Shown: piece after piece, positions 38,722 to 48,368 of the stretch
How the letters are laid out: every line of letters begins with the position of its first letter
Numbering within the stretch: position 1 is the stretch's first letter
Assembly (NCBI RefSeq): GCF_016135805.1
Contig: NZ_JADWOX010000002.1
Span: 62,001 to 126,000, forward strand
DNA: 64,000 bases
Direction: 5' to 3'
Origin: Caulobacter hibisci
Lineage (GTDB): Bacteria > Pseudomonadota > Alphaproteobacteria > Caulobacterales > Caulobacteraceae
Notes under the pieces: generated by a model
Databases searched by the model: none
Told to the model about the DNA's origin: nothing
What the model saw: only the letters and a program-made list of their open reading frames with translations
Position numbers and translations under genes: made by a program

Positions 38722-40992
38722 ATGACCAGCTTCTCCTCCCTGCGCCGGGATCTCCTGACCCGGCCGATCTTCCAGTGGGCGCAAGGCGTGATGCCGGCCC
38801 TGTCGCAGACCGAGCGCGACGCCATCGACGCCGGCGACACCTGGTGGGACGCGGCCCTGTTCACTGGCGATCCGGACTGGAACGAGCTGCTGTCGTTCCC
38901 CAAGCCGCAGCTGCGCCCCGACGAGCAGGCGTTCATGGACGGCCCGGTCGAGCAGCTGTGCGCCATGCTGGACGACTGGACCATGACCTGGGAGACCCGC
39001 GACCTGCCGCCAGAGGTCTGGACCCTCCTGAAGGAGAAGAAGTTCTTCGGGATGATCATTCCCAAGGACTATGGCGGCCTGGGCTTCTCGGCCTTCGGCC
39101 ATGCCGAGATCGTCCGCCGCATCGCCACCCGGTCGGTATCGGCGGCGGTCACTACGATGGTGCCCAACTCGCTCGGCCCCGGCGAGCTGATCCTTCGCTT
39201 CGGCACCAAGGCCCAGCAGGATCACTGGCTGCCGCGCCTGGCCGACGGCCGCGAAGTGCCCGCCTTCGGCCTGACCAGCCCCGAGGCCGGCTCCGACGCC
39301 GGGGCGATGATCGACGAGGGCGTGGTCTGCCGGGGAACCTGGGAGGGCCGCGAGGTGCTGGGCGTGCGCCTCAACTGGCACAAGCGCTACATCACTCTCG
39401 GACCCGTCTGCACCGTGCTGGGCCTGGCCTTCAAGCTGCGTGATCCCGACGGCTATCTGGGCGGCGAGGCCGATGTCGGCATCACCTGCGCCCTGGTCCC
39501 GACCACGACGCCCGGCGTCGAGATCGGCCGCCGCCACCTGCCGGCCTTCCAGACCTTCCAGAACGGTCCCAACTGGGGCAAGGACGTCTTCATCCCCATG
39601 GATCTGCTGATCGGCGGCGCCGAGCGGGCCGGGCAGGGGTGGAAGATGCTGATGACCGCCCTGGCGGCCGGGCGCGGCATCTCGCTGCCGGCCCTGTCGG
39701 GCGCGGCGGCCGCCTTCAGCGCCCTGACCACCGGCGCCTACGCCCGGGTGCGCAGTCAGTTCAACGTGCCGATCGGCAAGTTCGAGGGCGTGCAGGAGCG
39801 CCTGGCCCGCATCGCCGGTAACGCCTACCTCGTCGATGGCGCCCGCCGGCTGACCTGCACGGGCCTGGATCTGGGCCACCATCCGTCGGTGATCTCGGCC
39901 CTGCTGAAGTCCGGCGCCACCGAGCGGATGCGGGTCGTCGTCAACGACGCCATGGACGTCCATGGCGGCAAGGCGATCATCGAGGGGCCGCGCAACTACA
40001 TGGGCGCCCAGTATCGCGCCGTGCCGGTCGGCATTACGGTCGAGGGCGCCAATATCCTGACCCGCAGCCTGATGGTGTTCGGCCAAGGCGCGATCCGCGC
40101 GCACCCGTTCATGCTGGAAGAGATCCTGGCAATCGGCGAGCAGGACCTTGAGCGTTTCGACCAGGCGTTCTGGAAGCACGTCGCCCACAGCCTTCGCAAC
40201 GGCGTCCGCACGATCGCCCGCAGCTGGACCAACGGCGCGCTGTCGCCGGTTCCGGACGCCGGCCGCGCCACGCGTTTCTACAGCCAGGCGGGCCGCTACG
40301 CCGCCGGCTTCGCCCTGGCCTCCGACATCGCCCTGCTGACCCTGGGCGGCGATCTGAAGCGTCGCGAGATGCTGTCGGCGCGGCTGGGCGACATCCTGTC
40401 GGAGCTCTATTTCCTGTCGGGCGCCCTCAAGCGTTGGGAGGACGAGGGCCGCCAGGACGCCGACTTCCCCTTGCTGCAATGGTGCGCCGACACCGCCTTC
40501 GCCACCATCGAGCAGCGCTTCGACGAGCTGTTCGCCAACCTGCCCAACCGCTTGGCCGGCTGGCTGCTGCGCGCGGCGATCCTGCCGTTCGGCGCCCGTC
40601 GCCGCGGACCGTCCGACAAGGTCACCCGCGCCTGCGCCGAGCTGCTGATCCAGCCGTCCGACACCCGCGACCGCCTGGTCGAGAACGTTTATGTCGGCGG
40701 CAAGGACGAGGCGGTCGGCCAGCTGATCGACGCCTTCGAGCGCGTCGTCGCCACCCAGCCGATCCACGACCGCCTGAAGGCCGCCAAGGTCCGCGACCGC
40801 GTCCGGGCCTGGGAGGAGGGCCTGATCACCGCCGACGAAGCCGCCGCTCTGGACGCCGCCGACAAGGCCGTGGCCGAGGTGGTCGCCGTCGACGACTTCC
40901 CGCACGACGGTTTGGCCGCTCAGGCTTCCGCCCGGGTGGAGGTCCCGCCGCCGCCGTCGCGAGAAGGCGTGTCGCCGGCCTATATCCACTGA
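38722..40992 (+). CDS. fadE: Acyl-CoA dehydrogenase, FadE type
   Basis: The 756-residue protein starts at ATG 38722. It has the acyl-CoA dehydrogenase N-terminal, middle and C-terminal domains, with FFGMIIPKDYGGLGFSAFGH (about 105-125), FGLTSPEAGSDAG and NPTA-like HGGKAIIEGPRNYMG. A long C-terminal extension (about 520-756, DUF1974-like) is typical of E. coli-type FadE (about 814 residues). It catalyses the first, FAD-dependent step of fatty acid beta-oxidation. The E. coli N-terminal membrane helices are not obvious here. It stands alone between repeats and a response-regulator gene and appears unrelated to the glycan loci. Confidence 0.92.
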   Translation: MTSFSSLRRDLLTRPIFQWAQGVMPALSQTERDAIDAGDTWWDAALFTGDPDWNELLSFPKPQLRPDEQAFMDGPVEQLCAMLDDWTMTWETRDLPPEVWTLLKEKKFFGMIIPKDYGGLGFSAFGHAEIVRRIATRSVSAAVTTMVPNSLGPGELILRFGTKAQQDHWLPRLADGREVPAFGLTSPEAGSDAGAMIDEGVVCRGTWEGREVLGVRLNWHKRYITLGPVCTVLGLAFKLRDPDGYLGGEADVGITCALVPTTTPGVEIGRRHLPAFQTFQNGPNWGKDVFIPMDLLIGGAERAGQGWKMLMTALAAGRGISLPALSGAAAAFSALTTGAYARVRSQFNVPIGKFEGVQERLARIAGNAYLVDGARRLTCTGLDLGHHPSVISALLKSGATERMRVVVNDAMDVHGGKAIIEGPRNYMGAQYRAVPVGITVEGANILTRSLMVFGQGAIRAHPFMLEEILAIGEQDLERFDQAFWKHVAHSLRNGVRTIARSWTNGALSPVPDAGRATRFYSQAGRYAAGFALASDIALLTLGGDLKRREMLSARLGDILSELYFLSGALKRWEDEGRQDADFPLLQWCADTAFATIEQRFDELFANLPNRLAGWLLRAAILPFGARRRGPSDKVTRACAELLIQPSDTRDRLVENVYVGGKDEAVGQLIDAFERVVATQPIHDRLKAAKVRDRVRAWEEGLITADEAAALDAADKAVAEVVAVDDFPHDGLAAQASARVEVPPPPSREGVSPAYIH

Positions 40993-41109
40993 ACTCAAGC
41001 AGTGTCCGGGCGAGCGACCACAAACCAGCGTATGGGTGTCGCCGCCCGACCCCGGGGGCTAAGGCTCTCTCGTCAGCGTCCAGGTTCCGGGCGTGCTTAG
41101 AGAAACGCC

Positions 41110-41472
41110 ATGTCCCGTCGGCGCGCCATCGCCGTCATCGACGACGACGCCCTTGTCCGTTCCGGCCTGGCGCGGCTGATCCGGTCCTTCGGGCTGGAGG
41201 TCGGCGTCTTCGGCTCGGCGGCGAGCTTCCTGGCCTCGGGGCCGGAGGCCTGGGCCGTCGTCGTCACCGACATCCACATGCCCGAGATCTCGGGCCTGGA
41301 CCTGTTGCGCCGCCTGCGGACCAGTCATCCGGACCTGCCGGTCGTCGTGGTCACCGCCTTTCCGGACATGCGCGACCAGGCCCTGGCCGCCGGCGCTCGC
41401 GATTTCCTCGAAAAGCCCTGCGCGCCCGATCGGATCGAGGCCAGCTTGAAGACGATGCTCGACGAGGCTTGA
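41110..41472 (+). CDS. Stand-alone response-regulator receiver
   Basis: The 120-residue protein is a single receiver domain with acidic pair IDDD (9-12), phosphorylation site Asp in VVTDIHMPEISG (about residue 54) and the conserved Lys in FLEKPC. There is no output domain and the frame ends normally. It is FixJ/TodT-like and may act as a phosphate sink or as a competitor of the full-length regulator encoded 57 bases downstream. The histidine kinase at 48369-49919 is a candidate partner. Confidence 0.9.
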   Translation: MSRRRAIAVIDDDALVRSGLARLIRSFGLEVGVFGSAASFLASGPEAWAVVVTDIHMPEISGLDLLRRLRTSHPDLPVVVVTAFPDMRDQALAAGARDFLEKPCAPDRIEASLKTMLDEA

Positions 41473-41529
41473 GGCGGCGCTTGTCAGAAACGGGGCGGGG
41501 GCCCCAAGGTTAGCTTGGTGGAGGCGGGG

Positions 41530-42177
41530 ATGGCCAAGGCTGAACGGCAGGTGGACGAGGCGGTGCAGACCGTACTGATCGTCGACGACAACGAGCTGTT
41601 CCGCGGCTCGATGGACAAGCTGTTCCGCTCGGTCGGCCTGCAGACGGCGCTCTACGCCTCGGCCCAGGCCCTGCTCGACGCGGCCCTGCCGGAGACGGCC
41701 TGCTGCATCCTGGTCGACGTCCGCATGCCCAAGATGAGCGGCCTCGACTTGCAGGAAGCCCTGGCCGCCCGCCGGGTGCGCGCGCCGGTCATCGTCATGA
41801 CCGGCCACGCCGACGTGCCGATGACCGTGCGGGCCATGAAGGCCGGCGCCGTCGATTTCCTGGCCAAGCCCTTCCGCGACCAGGACGTCATCGACGCCGT
41901 CACCGCCGCCCTCGCCAAGGACGGCAAGCGCCGCGAACTGGCCCGCGATGTCGCCGAGGTGAAGGCGCGCTTTGACGGCCTGACCCCGCGCGAGCAGCAG
42001 GTCATGACCCTGGTCACCGCCGGCCTGCTCAACAAGCAGGTAGCCGGCGAGCTGGGCCTGCAGGAGATCACCGTCAAGCTGCACCGCGGCAGTCTGATGA
42101 AGAAGATGCAGGCCGGCTCCTTCGCCGAACTGGTGCGCATGGCCGAGGCCCTGGAGCGCGAGCGCGCCGCGTCCTAG
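41530..42177 (+). CDS. FixJ/LuxR-type response regulator
   Basis: The 215-residue protein is best started at ATG 41530 (GGAGG eight bases upstream). It has a receiver (about 10-125, phospho-Asp in [11 protein letters not shown], Lys in FLAKPF) and a C-terminal LuxR-type helix-turn-helix (about 150-210, [20 protein letters not shown] then [16 protein letters not shown]). When phosphorylated it would bind DNA and act on transcription. The adjacent 6-kb autotransporter gene starts 115 bases downstream and is a plausible target. The PAS kinase beyond it is a plausible sensor (inference from location). Confidence 0.92.
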   Translation: MAKAERQVDEAVQTVLIVDDNELFRGSMDKLFRSVGLQTALYASAQALLDAALPETACCILVDVRMPKMSGLDLQEALAARRVRAPVIVMTGHADVPMTVRAMKAGAVDFLAKPFRDQDVIDAVTAALAKDGKRRELARDVAEVKARFDGLTPREQQVMTLVTAGLLNKQVAGELGLQEITVKLHRGSLMKKMQAGSFAELVRMAEALERERAAS

Positions 42178-42292
42178 CAACGACCGCCTGCGCAAGGTTT
42201 CGCCACGTCGCGAAAATTGTGCGCGTGCGATCTCGACGTTTCTCGACAGCAAAGCTACACGACCTAAAGTATCTGTTTTTGGGGGTGGGCTT

Positions 42293-45200
42293 GTGTCTGA
42301 GTTGAGCGTCTCGCGTTCGCGCGTGTTGCGTCGTCGTCTCCTGGGGTGCAGCCTGGCGGCCCTTGCCGCGGGCATGGCAGGGACGGCCCAGGCGGCCTGT
42401 TCGCCCAATCCGCCTACGGGCCTGGTCACCACATTCTGCTCGGGCGCGACTACCGGTCGCCTGACCGTCGCAACGACCAGCACGACCGAGATCTCGGCCG
42501 GCGCCAGCCTGACGGCGGCCGGCGGCGACAACGCCGCTGTGCTGATCACCTCGACCGGCACGACCTATATGACGCCCGTCACCACCGCGACCCTGAACGT
42601 GCTGGGGCGCATCAACGGCGGCGCCGGGGCTGGCGTTCTGGTGCGCAACGAGACCACGGTTCCCTATTTCAACCAGACCACCGCCAATATCGTGGTGGGA
42701 GCCGACGGGGTGATCGAGGGCGCGACCGCGATCCGCCTGGATGGGACGACGGGCGCGAATTACTACGGCCGTTCGATGGCCAGCATCGACAACAGCGGCG
42801 TAATCCGTTCCTCCTCCGGGGCGGCGCTGGTCGCTTCCCCGGTCGACCGGACGGCCTTCTTGACGGTGATCAACCGCGCCGGCGGCTATATCGGCGGCAT
42901 CAGCGGTACGGTCCAGACGCTCGACAACGCCGGCGTCATCGATGGCGGTTCGGGTTCGGCCTTCAGCTACGCGTCTGGCAACTACGCCCTCTGGGGCGGG
43001 GTGGTGACCAACACCGGCACGATCCGGTCGTCGGGATCGGTCGCGACGATCAACCCGGGCTCGGCTCCGTCGATCATCAACAGCGGCCTCATCGTCAACA
43101 CCGGGACGGGCGTCGCCATCGGCGCGTCGGGCGGCATCGTGGTGGACAACAAGACCGGCGGCGTCATCCAGGGCGGCGGCTCGGTCGCCATCGACGCCTT
43201 CAACGGCTCGGGCGCGCTGCGGATCACCAATCGCGGCGTGATCAACGGTTCGGTCCTGGCCACCTCCTATGCCTATGACGGTTCGTCAGTCGACAATGTA
43301 GGCGGTGTGATCAACGGCGACTTGGTGTTCGGCTCGTCCGGCGACGTGCTGATCGCCGCCTGGGGGGCAAGCGGCCTCGACTATGGTACGATCACCGGCC
43401 GGCTCGATGGCGGCGGCGGCGCGAACGCCGTGCGGCTTCTGGTTTCCAGCGATCAGACCCTGGGCCAGGCCTTCGCCGGCTCGGTCCTGCCGACCAATTT
43501 CCAGACCTACCAGATCGCGCTGAGCAACAGCGCGGTCGTCACCTTCGAGGGCGACCTGCCCGATGGCGTGGCGCTCAGCGGGACGGGCGGCGTCGTCTCC
43601 AAGGGGACGGTCAACACCACGGGCACGGCCTTCTCGACCTACTACACCTCGGGCATGCGCCTGAACTTCACCAACAGCGGCGACATCACCGCCCAGCTGT
43701 CGATCCCCAGCGGATCGGGCCCCTATCTGCCGTCCGCCTACGCGGTCTATCTGCGCGGCGCCGCCAAGTTCGTCAATTCGGGGACGATCCAAGGCCTGAA
43801 CGGCAATGGCGCCTATGTCGTCCAGGACTATTCCACCGACACCTTCCTCAACAGCGGCTCGATCATAGGGTCGGCCTACGGGCTGACGGTGAGCGGCTTG
43901 TTCACCAACGAGGGCCTGATCCGTTCGACCGATGGCGTGGCGGTGCTGCTGGATCTCGGGGGCGGGGTCACCCGGGGAAAGACTTCGACCAACACCGGCC
44001 GTATCGAGGGCGTCACCTCGGGCGTCACCATGTCGTCCGTGACCCTGGTGAACAACGGCGTGATTACCGCGTCCAACGGCGCGGGCGTTGCGCCGGGCTA
44101 CTATTCGACGGTCGACAACGGCGCAGACGGGGTCATCGCCGGAACGACCGGCTCGATCGCCGCCGGCTACAACGTGATCGTCCGCAACGCAGGGACTTTG
44201 AATGGCGACGTCAATCTGGCGGCGTCCTATTATGACACCTCGTCTGACGTGTTCTGGGATGCGGGCGGCACGCTGAACGGCTCGCTGTTGTTGGGCGGCG
44301 GCGACGACTACTTCGTCACCGACCTTGGCCGGATCAAGAACGGCAAGTTCGTCGGCGTGACGGGCTTGGTCGATGCCGGCGCCGGCGCCGACACCCTCGT
44401 GTTGCGGATCGCCACTGACACCAAGGCCACGCTCGGCGCTATAGCCGGGTTCGAGAAGCTGGCCCTCACCCTTGCCGATGACGCCAAGGCGACGATCGCC
44501 ATCGACGGCGTCCTGAACAGCAGCCTGGCGACCAGTGGGGCGGGGACGCTGGACCTGACGGCCGACATTGCCACGTCCGACTCGATCCTGACGGTCAACG
44601 GTCCTCTGGAGCTGTCGACCCAGGGCGTCAGCTATGGCGCGACCAGCCAGCTCTCGGTGATCAGCCGTGGCGCGCTGAGCGTGAACCAGTCGGTCGCCGG
44701 CTACTGGACCAGGGCTATCCAGCTGACCTCGGGCGCGACGTTCGAGAACGCCGGCTCCCTGACGGTGTCAGGCGCAATCGCGATCACGGGCGGCGACAAG
44801 GTCGTCAATTCCGGGACCATCGCCCTGTCGAACGCTGCGGGCCTCTACGACGCCAAGACGTTCGTCAACACCGGCAGTCTCACCCAGACCGCGGGATCAG
44901 CGTCGGGCTATGTCGTCAGCGGCGTGCTCACCGTGCAGAACAGCGGCACGATCTCGACCATCTCCTCGGCGATCCAGTACGGCGGCTGGTCGAGCACGCC
45001 CTTCACCGTGACCAACAGCGGGGTGATCGCCAGCAGTTCGGGCGCGGCAATCCAGAGCGAATACGCCTCGAACCTGGTCAACATCACCAACGCGGCCGGC
45101 GGTTCGATCTCCGGCGCCACCGCCGCGATCTCCACCGGCTACTATGCCGACACCATCCGTAACGACGGCGCGATCACCGGCCTGATCAGCACCGGCTACG

Positions 45201-48200
45201 GCGACGACCGTATCGAGAACTATGGAACGATCACCGGCCGGGTGGATCTGGGCGACGGCAACGACACCTTCGTGCAGTGGCTCGGCGGCAAGATGGACGG
45301 CACGGTCGACGGCGGCTACGGCCTCGACACCCTGGTCATCGACTCCACGGGCGGCGGCAGCCTCAGCGGCTCGCAGTTCGTGAACTTCGAAAGCTTCCGC
45401 CAGATCGGCGGCGGCAGCATCACCTATTCGGGCGACTTCACCGCCTCGACCCTGCTGCTCGACGGCGGCGAGGCCAAGGTCGCCGCCGGCACGACCGTGC
45501 GGACGACCGGATCCACCACCTTCTCGGGCGGCGCCAGCGGCGAGCGCCTGATCAACGAGGGGACGATCGCGGGCCGGGTCTCCTTCGCCGGCGGCGTCGA
45601 CAGCATCGTCAATCGCGGCGTCATCGGCGGGACTGTGAGCCTGGGCGCGGGCGATGACAGCTTCACCGAAGGCGCGGGAAGCTCGGCGGGCAACATCGAC
45701 GGCGGCGGCGGGATCGACACCTATATCGTCGAGCTGGCGGGCGACCGCACCGGCCTGAGCGCGCGCACGAACTTCGAGGCCCTGTCGGTCACCGGCCAGG
45801 GGACGCTCGGTCTCACCCTCGACCAGAACTGGACCTCGATCAGCCTGGCGGGCGCGGGCCTGACCCTGCGCAAGGCGGGCTTCTCGGTGGCCGGCGTCTA
45901 TGGCGGCGACGCCGCCGAGACGGTGTCGATCGACGGCGACGTGGCCACGATCAACCTCGGCGGCGGCGACGATCGTCTGATCCTGGCCGGCGCCAGCTTC
46001 GGCGGCCTGAAGATCGGCGGCGCGGGCGTCGACGTCCTGTCCTTCACCGACACCGGCCTGGTCACGCTGACCGGCCAGTTCAGCGGCTTCGAGACCGTCA
46101 ACCTGGCGGGCGGCGCCCTGGCGGTGGCCGGGTCGTTTGGCGCGACCGGCGACACGACCGCCTTCGGGGCCGGGAGCCAGACCCTGTCGGTGCTGTCGGG
46201 CGGGGTGCTGTCCGGAACCATCGACCTGGGCGCGGGCGACGACGTCCTACGTCTGGCGGCCGGCGGCCAGCTGGCCGGCACGGTGCTGGGCGGGGCGGGC
46301 TCCGACCTGGTCAGCATCGACCTGGTCTCCGACCTGTCGCTGCGCGGCGACCAGCTGCAGCAGTTCGAGACCCTGGAAGTCACGGGCACGGGGGCGCTGA
46401 ACTTCACCGGCGGGGCGGCCCAATTCACCCGCCTGGTCACTTCCAGCCAGGACTTCACGATCGCCAGCGGCGCCAGTCTGCAGGCCGGAGACCTGACCCT
46501 CGGCGTGGCCGCCAACACCGTCACCGTCGGCGGCGCGTTCCAGGGACGCATGGACCTGGGCGCGGGCGACGACCTGCTGCGCCTGACCTCGGGCTCCACC
46601 TTCAGCGGTTCGGCCGCCGGCGGCGCGGGCTATGACCGCCTGGAACTGGCCGTGGGCGGCACGGACGCCGCGCCGACCGCCTTCGGCGTGGGGGCCTTCA
46701 CCGGCTTCGAGGCGCTGGGCGTGCAGTCGGGCGTCTCCAGCCTGTCGGGCGACTTCGGCTTCGACACCATCCAGGTCTCGGGCGGCCGCCTGATCGGCTT
46801 GGCCGGCTCGCGACTGTCGGCGAGCACGATCACGGTGGGGCAGGGGGCGACCTTCGGTTCGGCCGGCGCCGTCGTCGGCGACATCGCCGTCAGCGGGACG
46901 CTCAGCCCCGGCGCCTCGCCCGGCACCATGACGGTGACGGGCAATGTCGCCCTGGCCGCCGGCTCGACCAGCCTGTTCGAACTGACCTCGTCGGTCAGCG
47001 ACAAGCTGGTGGTCTCGGGCAAGGTGACGATCGCCCAGGGCGCGACCCTGAAGCTGACCGGCGCGGCCACCGGACTGACCCCGGGCCGGCGTCTCGACCT
47101 GATCGTCGCCAACGGCGGCATCACCGGTTCGTTCTCGACCGTCCAGGGCGCCGAGGACCTGAACCTGCACCTGACCCAGTCGGCCACCCGGTTGGAGGCC
47201 CTGGGCCTGTTCACCACCAGCTCGACCTTCTCGCGGGAAGTCTCGAACCTCGTCACGACCCTCAACACCGCCTTGATCGCCGACAAGGCCAGCGCCAGCC
47301 TGGTCGCGGCCCTGCCGGCCCTGGTCGATCCGACCACCGGCCGCAGCAACGCCGCGGCCCTGGCGCGCGTGACGCCGCAGGCCTACGCCTCGGCCACGCA
47401 GCTGGCGACCGAGGATGGCCTGGCGGTCATCGACGCCGCGCGCGGCCAGTCGCGGTTCGCGCCCGAGGAGGCGGGGCTGTTCGGCTTCGGTCAGGCCTTC
47501 GCCGGCCGCCGCGATCTCGACGGCGATACGGGCGCGGGCGTGGTGAGCGGCAAGATCGACGGCGCGGGCCTGATCAGCGGCGTCGGCTACGGCCTGAAGT
47601 CGGCCTGGATCGGCGGCTTCGTCGGCTATCTCGACGGTCGCCAGCGCCTTGCTGGACTGGACGCCCGCACCGAGCTCGACGGCTTCGTCGTCGGCGCCCT
47701 CGGGCGCGTGGCCCTGTCAGGCTTCGAGCTCGACCTGGCGGCGGCGCACGACAGCGCCGACACCGCCACCCGGCGCACCGCGCCCGGCGGCGTCCAGGCC
47801 AGCGGCGACTACAAGCTGAAGACCTGGGTCGCCGACGCCAGGCTGAGCTATCCGGTCGCGGTCGGCGGCGGCGACTGGGCGGTGCGCCCCAGCCTCGGCG
47901 CCAGCTATGTGGCGACCAAGCGCGGCGGCGTGGCCGAACAGGGCGGCGGGGCCTTCGGCCTGACCCTGTCGGGCGAGAGCACGACCACCTGGTTCGTCGA
48001 CGGCCAGGTCGAGCTGCGCGGCGGCCAGGCGGCGGGCGCCAAGCTGCATCCGTTCGTCTCGCTGGGCTTCCGCAGCCGCGTCGGCGGCGACGATCCGGCC
48101 GCCTCGGCCCGCCTGACCGGCCTGGACGCGACGATCACCGCCGACGGCCTGCAACGCGCCAAGACCCTTGGCGCGGTCGGCGCGGGCCTGGGCTACGACG

Positions 48201-48295
48201 TCTCCGGGCGGATGACGGTCTCGACCGCCTATTCCGGCGAGTTCGGCGACGGCGGCCGGCAGGCGGTGCTGGCCGGGCTGAACTGGAAGTTCTGA
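42293..48295 (+). CDS. Giant autotransporter (type Va), 2,000 residues
   Basis: The protein starts at GTG 42293 with an Arg-rich signal peptide (RRRLLGCSLAALAAGMAGTAQA). A passenger of about 1,680 residues follows, built from beta-helix-like repeats (NSGTI, GGAGSD, LGAGDD, NTGTI motifs recur throughout). From about residue 1,720 a 12-strand autotransporter barrel begins (FGFGQAFAGRRDLDGD) and ends in the canonical terminal Phe (LNWKF). It should be displayed on or released from the cell surface, perhaps as an adhesin. No protease triad or calcium-binding nonapeptides are evident. A perfect terminator follows at 48324-48352. The ribosome binding site is weak (GGGGGTGGG). Confidence 0.92.
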   Translation: MSELSVSRSRVLRRRLLGCSLAALAAGMAGTAQAACSPNPPTGLVTTFCSGATTGRLTVATTSTTEISAGASLTAAGGDNAAVLITSTGTTYMTPVTTATLNVLGRINGGAGAGVLVRNETTVPYFNQTTANIVVGADGVIEGATAIRLDGTTGANYYGRSMASIDNSGVIRSSSGAALVASPVDRTAFLTVINRAGGYIGGISGTVQTLDNAGVIDGGSGSAFSYASGNYALWGGVVTNTGTIRSSGSVATINPGSAPSIINSGLIVNTGTGVAIGASGGIVVDNKTGGVIQGGGSVAIDAFNGSGALRITNRGVINGSVLATSYAYDGSSVDNVGGVINGDLVFGSSGDVLIAAWGASGLDYGTITGRLDGGGGANAVRLLVSSDQTLGQAFAGSVLPTNFQTYQIALSNSAVVTFEGDLPDGVALSGTGGVVSKGTVNTTGTAFSTYYTSGMRLNFTNSGDITAQLSIPSGSGPYLPSAYAVYLRGAAKFVNSGTIQGLNGNGAYVVQDYSTDTFLNSGSIIGSAYGLTVSGLFTNEGLIRSTDGVAVLLDLGGGVTRGKTSTNTGRIEGVTSGVTMSSVTLVNNGVITASNGAGVAPGYYSTVDNGADGVIAGTTGSIAAGYNVIVRNAGTLNGDVNLAASYYDTSSDVFWDAGGTLNGSLLLGGGDDYFVTDLGRIKNGKFVGVTGLVDAGAGADTLVLRIATDTKATLGAIAGFEKLALTLADDAKATIAIDGVLNSSLATSGAGTLDLTADIATSDSILTVNGPLELSTQGVSYGATSQLSVISRGALSVNQSVAGYWTRAIQLTSGATFENAGSLTVSGAIAITGGDKVVNSGTIALSNAAGLYDAKTFVNTGSLTQTAGSASGYVVSGVLTVQNSGTISTISSAIQYGGWSSTPFTVTNSGVIASSSGAAIQSEYASNLVNITNAAGGSISGATAAISTGYYADTIRNDGAITGLISTGYGDDRIENYGTITGRVDLGDGNDTFVQWLGGKMDGTVDGGYGLDTLVIDSTGGGSLSGSQFVNFESFRQIGGGSITYSGDFTASTLLLDGGEAKVAAGTTVRTTGSTTFSGGASGERLINEGTIAGRVSFAGGVDSIVNRGVIGGTVSLGAGDDSFTEGAGSSAGNIDGGGGIDTYIVELAGDRTGLSARTNFEALSVTGQGTLGLTLDQNWTSISLAGAGLTLRKAGFSVAGVYGGDAAETVSIDGDVATINLGGGDDRLILAGASFGGLKIGGAGVDVLSFTDTGLVTLTGQFSGFETVNLAGGALAVAGSFGATGDTTAFGAGSQTLSVLSGGVLSGTIDLGAGDDVLRLAAGGQLAGTVLGGAGSDLVSIDLVSDLSLRGDQLQQFETLEVTGTGALNFTGGAAQFTRLVTSSQDFTIASGASLQAGDLTLGVAANTVTVGGAFQGRMDLGAGDDLLRLTSGSTFSGSAAGGAGYDRLELAVGGTDAAPTAFGVGAFTGFEALGVQSGVSSLSGDFGFDTIQVSGGRLIGLAGSRLSASTITVGQGATFGSAGAVVGDIAVSGTLSPGASPGTMTVTGNVALAAGSTSLFELTSSVSDKLVVSGKVTIAQGATLKLTGAATGLTPGRRLDLIVANGGITGSFSTVQGAEDLNLHLTQSATRLEALGLFTTSSTFSREVSNLVTTLNTALIADKASASLVAALPALVDPTTGRSNAAALARVTPQAYASATQLATEDGLAVIDAARGQSRFAPEEAGLFGFGQAFAGRRDLDGDTGAGVVSGKIDGAGLISGVGYGLKSAWIGGFVGYLDGRQRLAGLDARTELDGFVVGALGRVALSGFELDLAAAHDSADTATRRTAPGGVQASGDYKLKTWVADARLSYPVAVGGGDWAVRPSLGASYVATKRGGVAEQGGGAFGLTLSGESTTTWFVDGQVELRGGQAAGAKLHPFVSLGFRSRVGGDDPAASARLTGLDATITADGLQRAKTLGAVGAGLGYDVSGRMTVSTAYSGEFGDGGRQAVLAGLNWKF

Positions 48296-48323
48296 TCCCG
48301 GCGATCATCATCGGAAAGAACGG

Positions 48324-48352
48324 AAACCCCGGAGCCTGGCTCCGGGGTTTTT
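48324..48352. terminator. Intrinsic terminator after the autotransporter
   Basis: AAACCCCGGAGC (48324-48335) pairs with GCTCCGGGGTTT (48339-48350) around CTG, followed by TT. The structure is symmetrical, so it can also end transcription of the convergent histidine kinase gene. Confidence 0.88.
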
Positions 48353-48368
48353 GGTGCGCGGTCTACCG

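Noticed and set aside
38680-40998. Reverse open frame of 772 codons opposite fadE
   Set aside because: It mirrors the fadE gene, has no ribosome binding site or known motif, and its residue make-up is typical of antisense frames in this window.
42293-48295. Autotransporter repeats as a DNA-level tandem repeat or recombination hotspot
   Set aside because: The motifs recur at the protein level (NSGTI, LGAGDD) but with varied spacing and codons; no long exact DNA repeats were seen.
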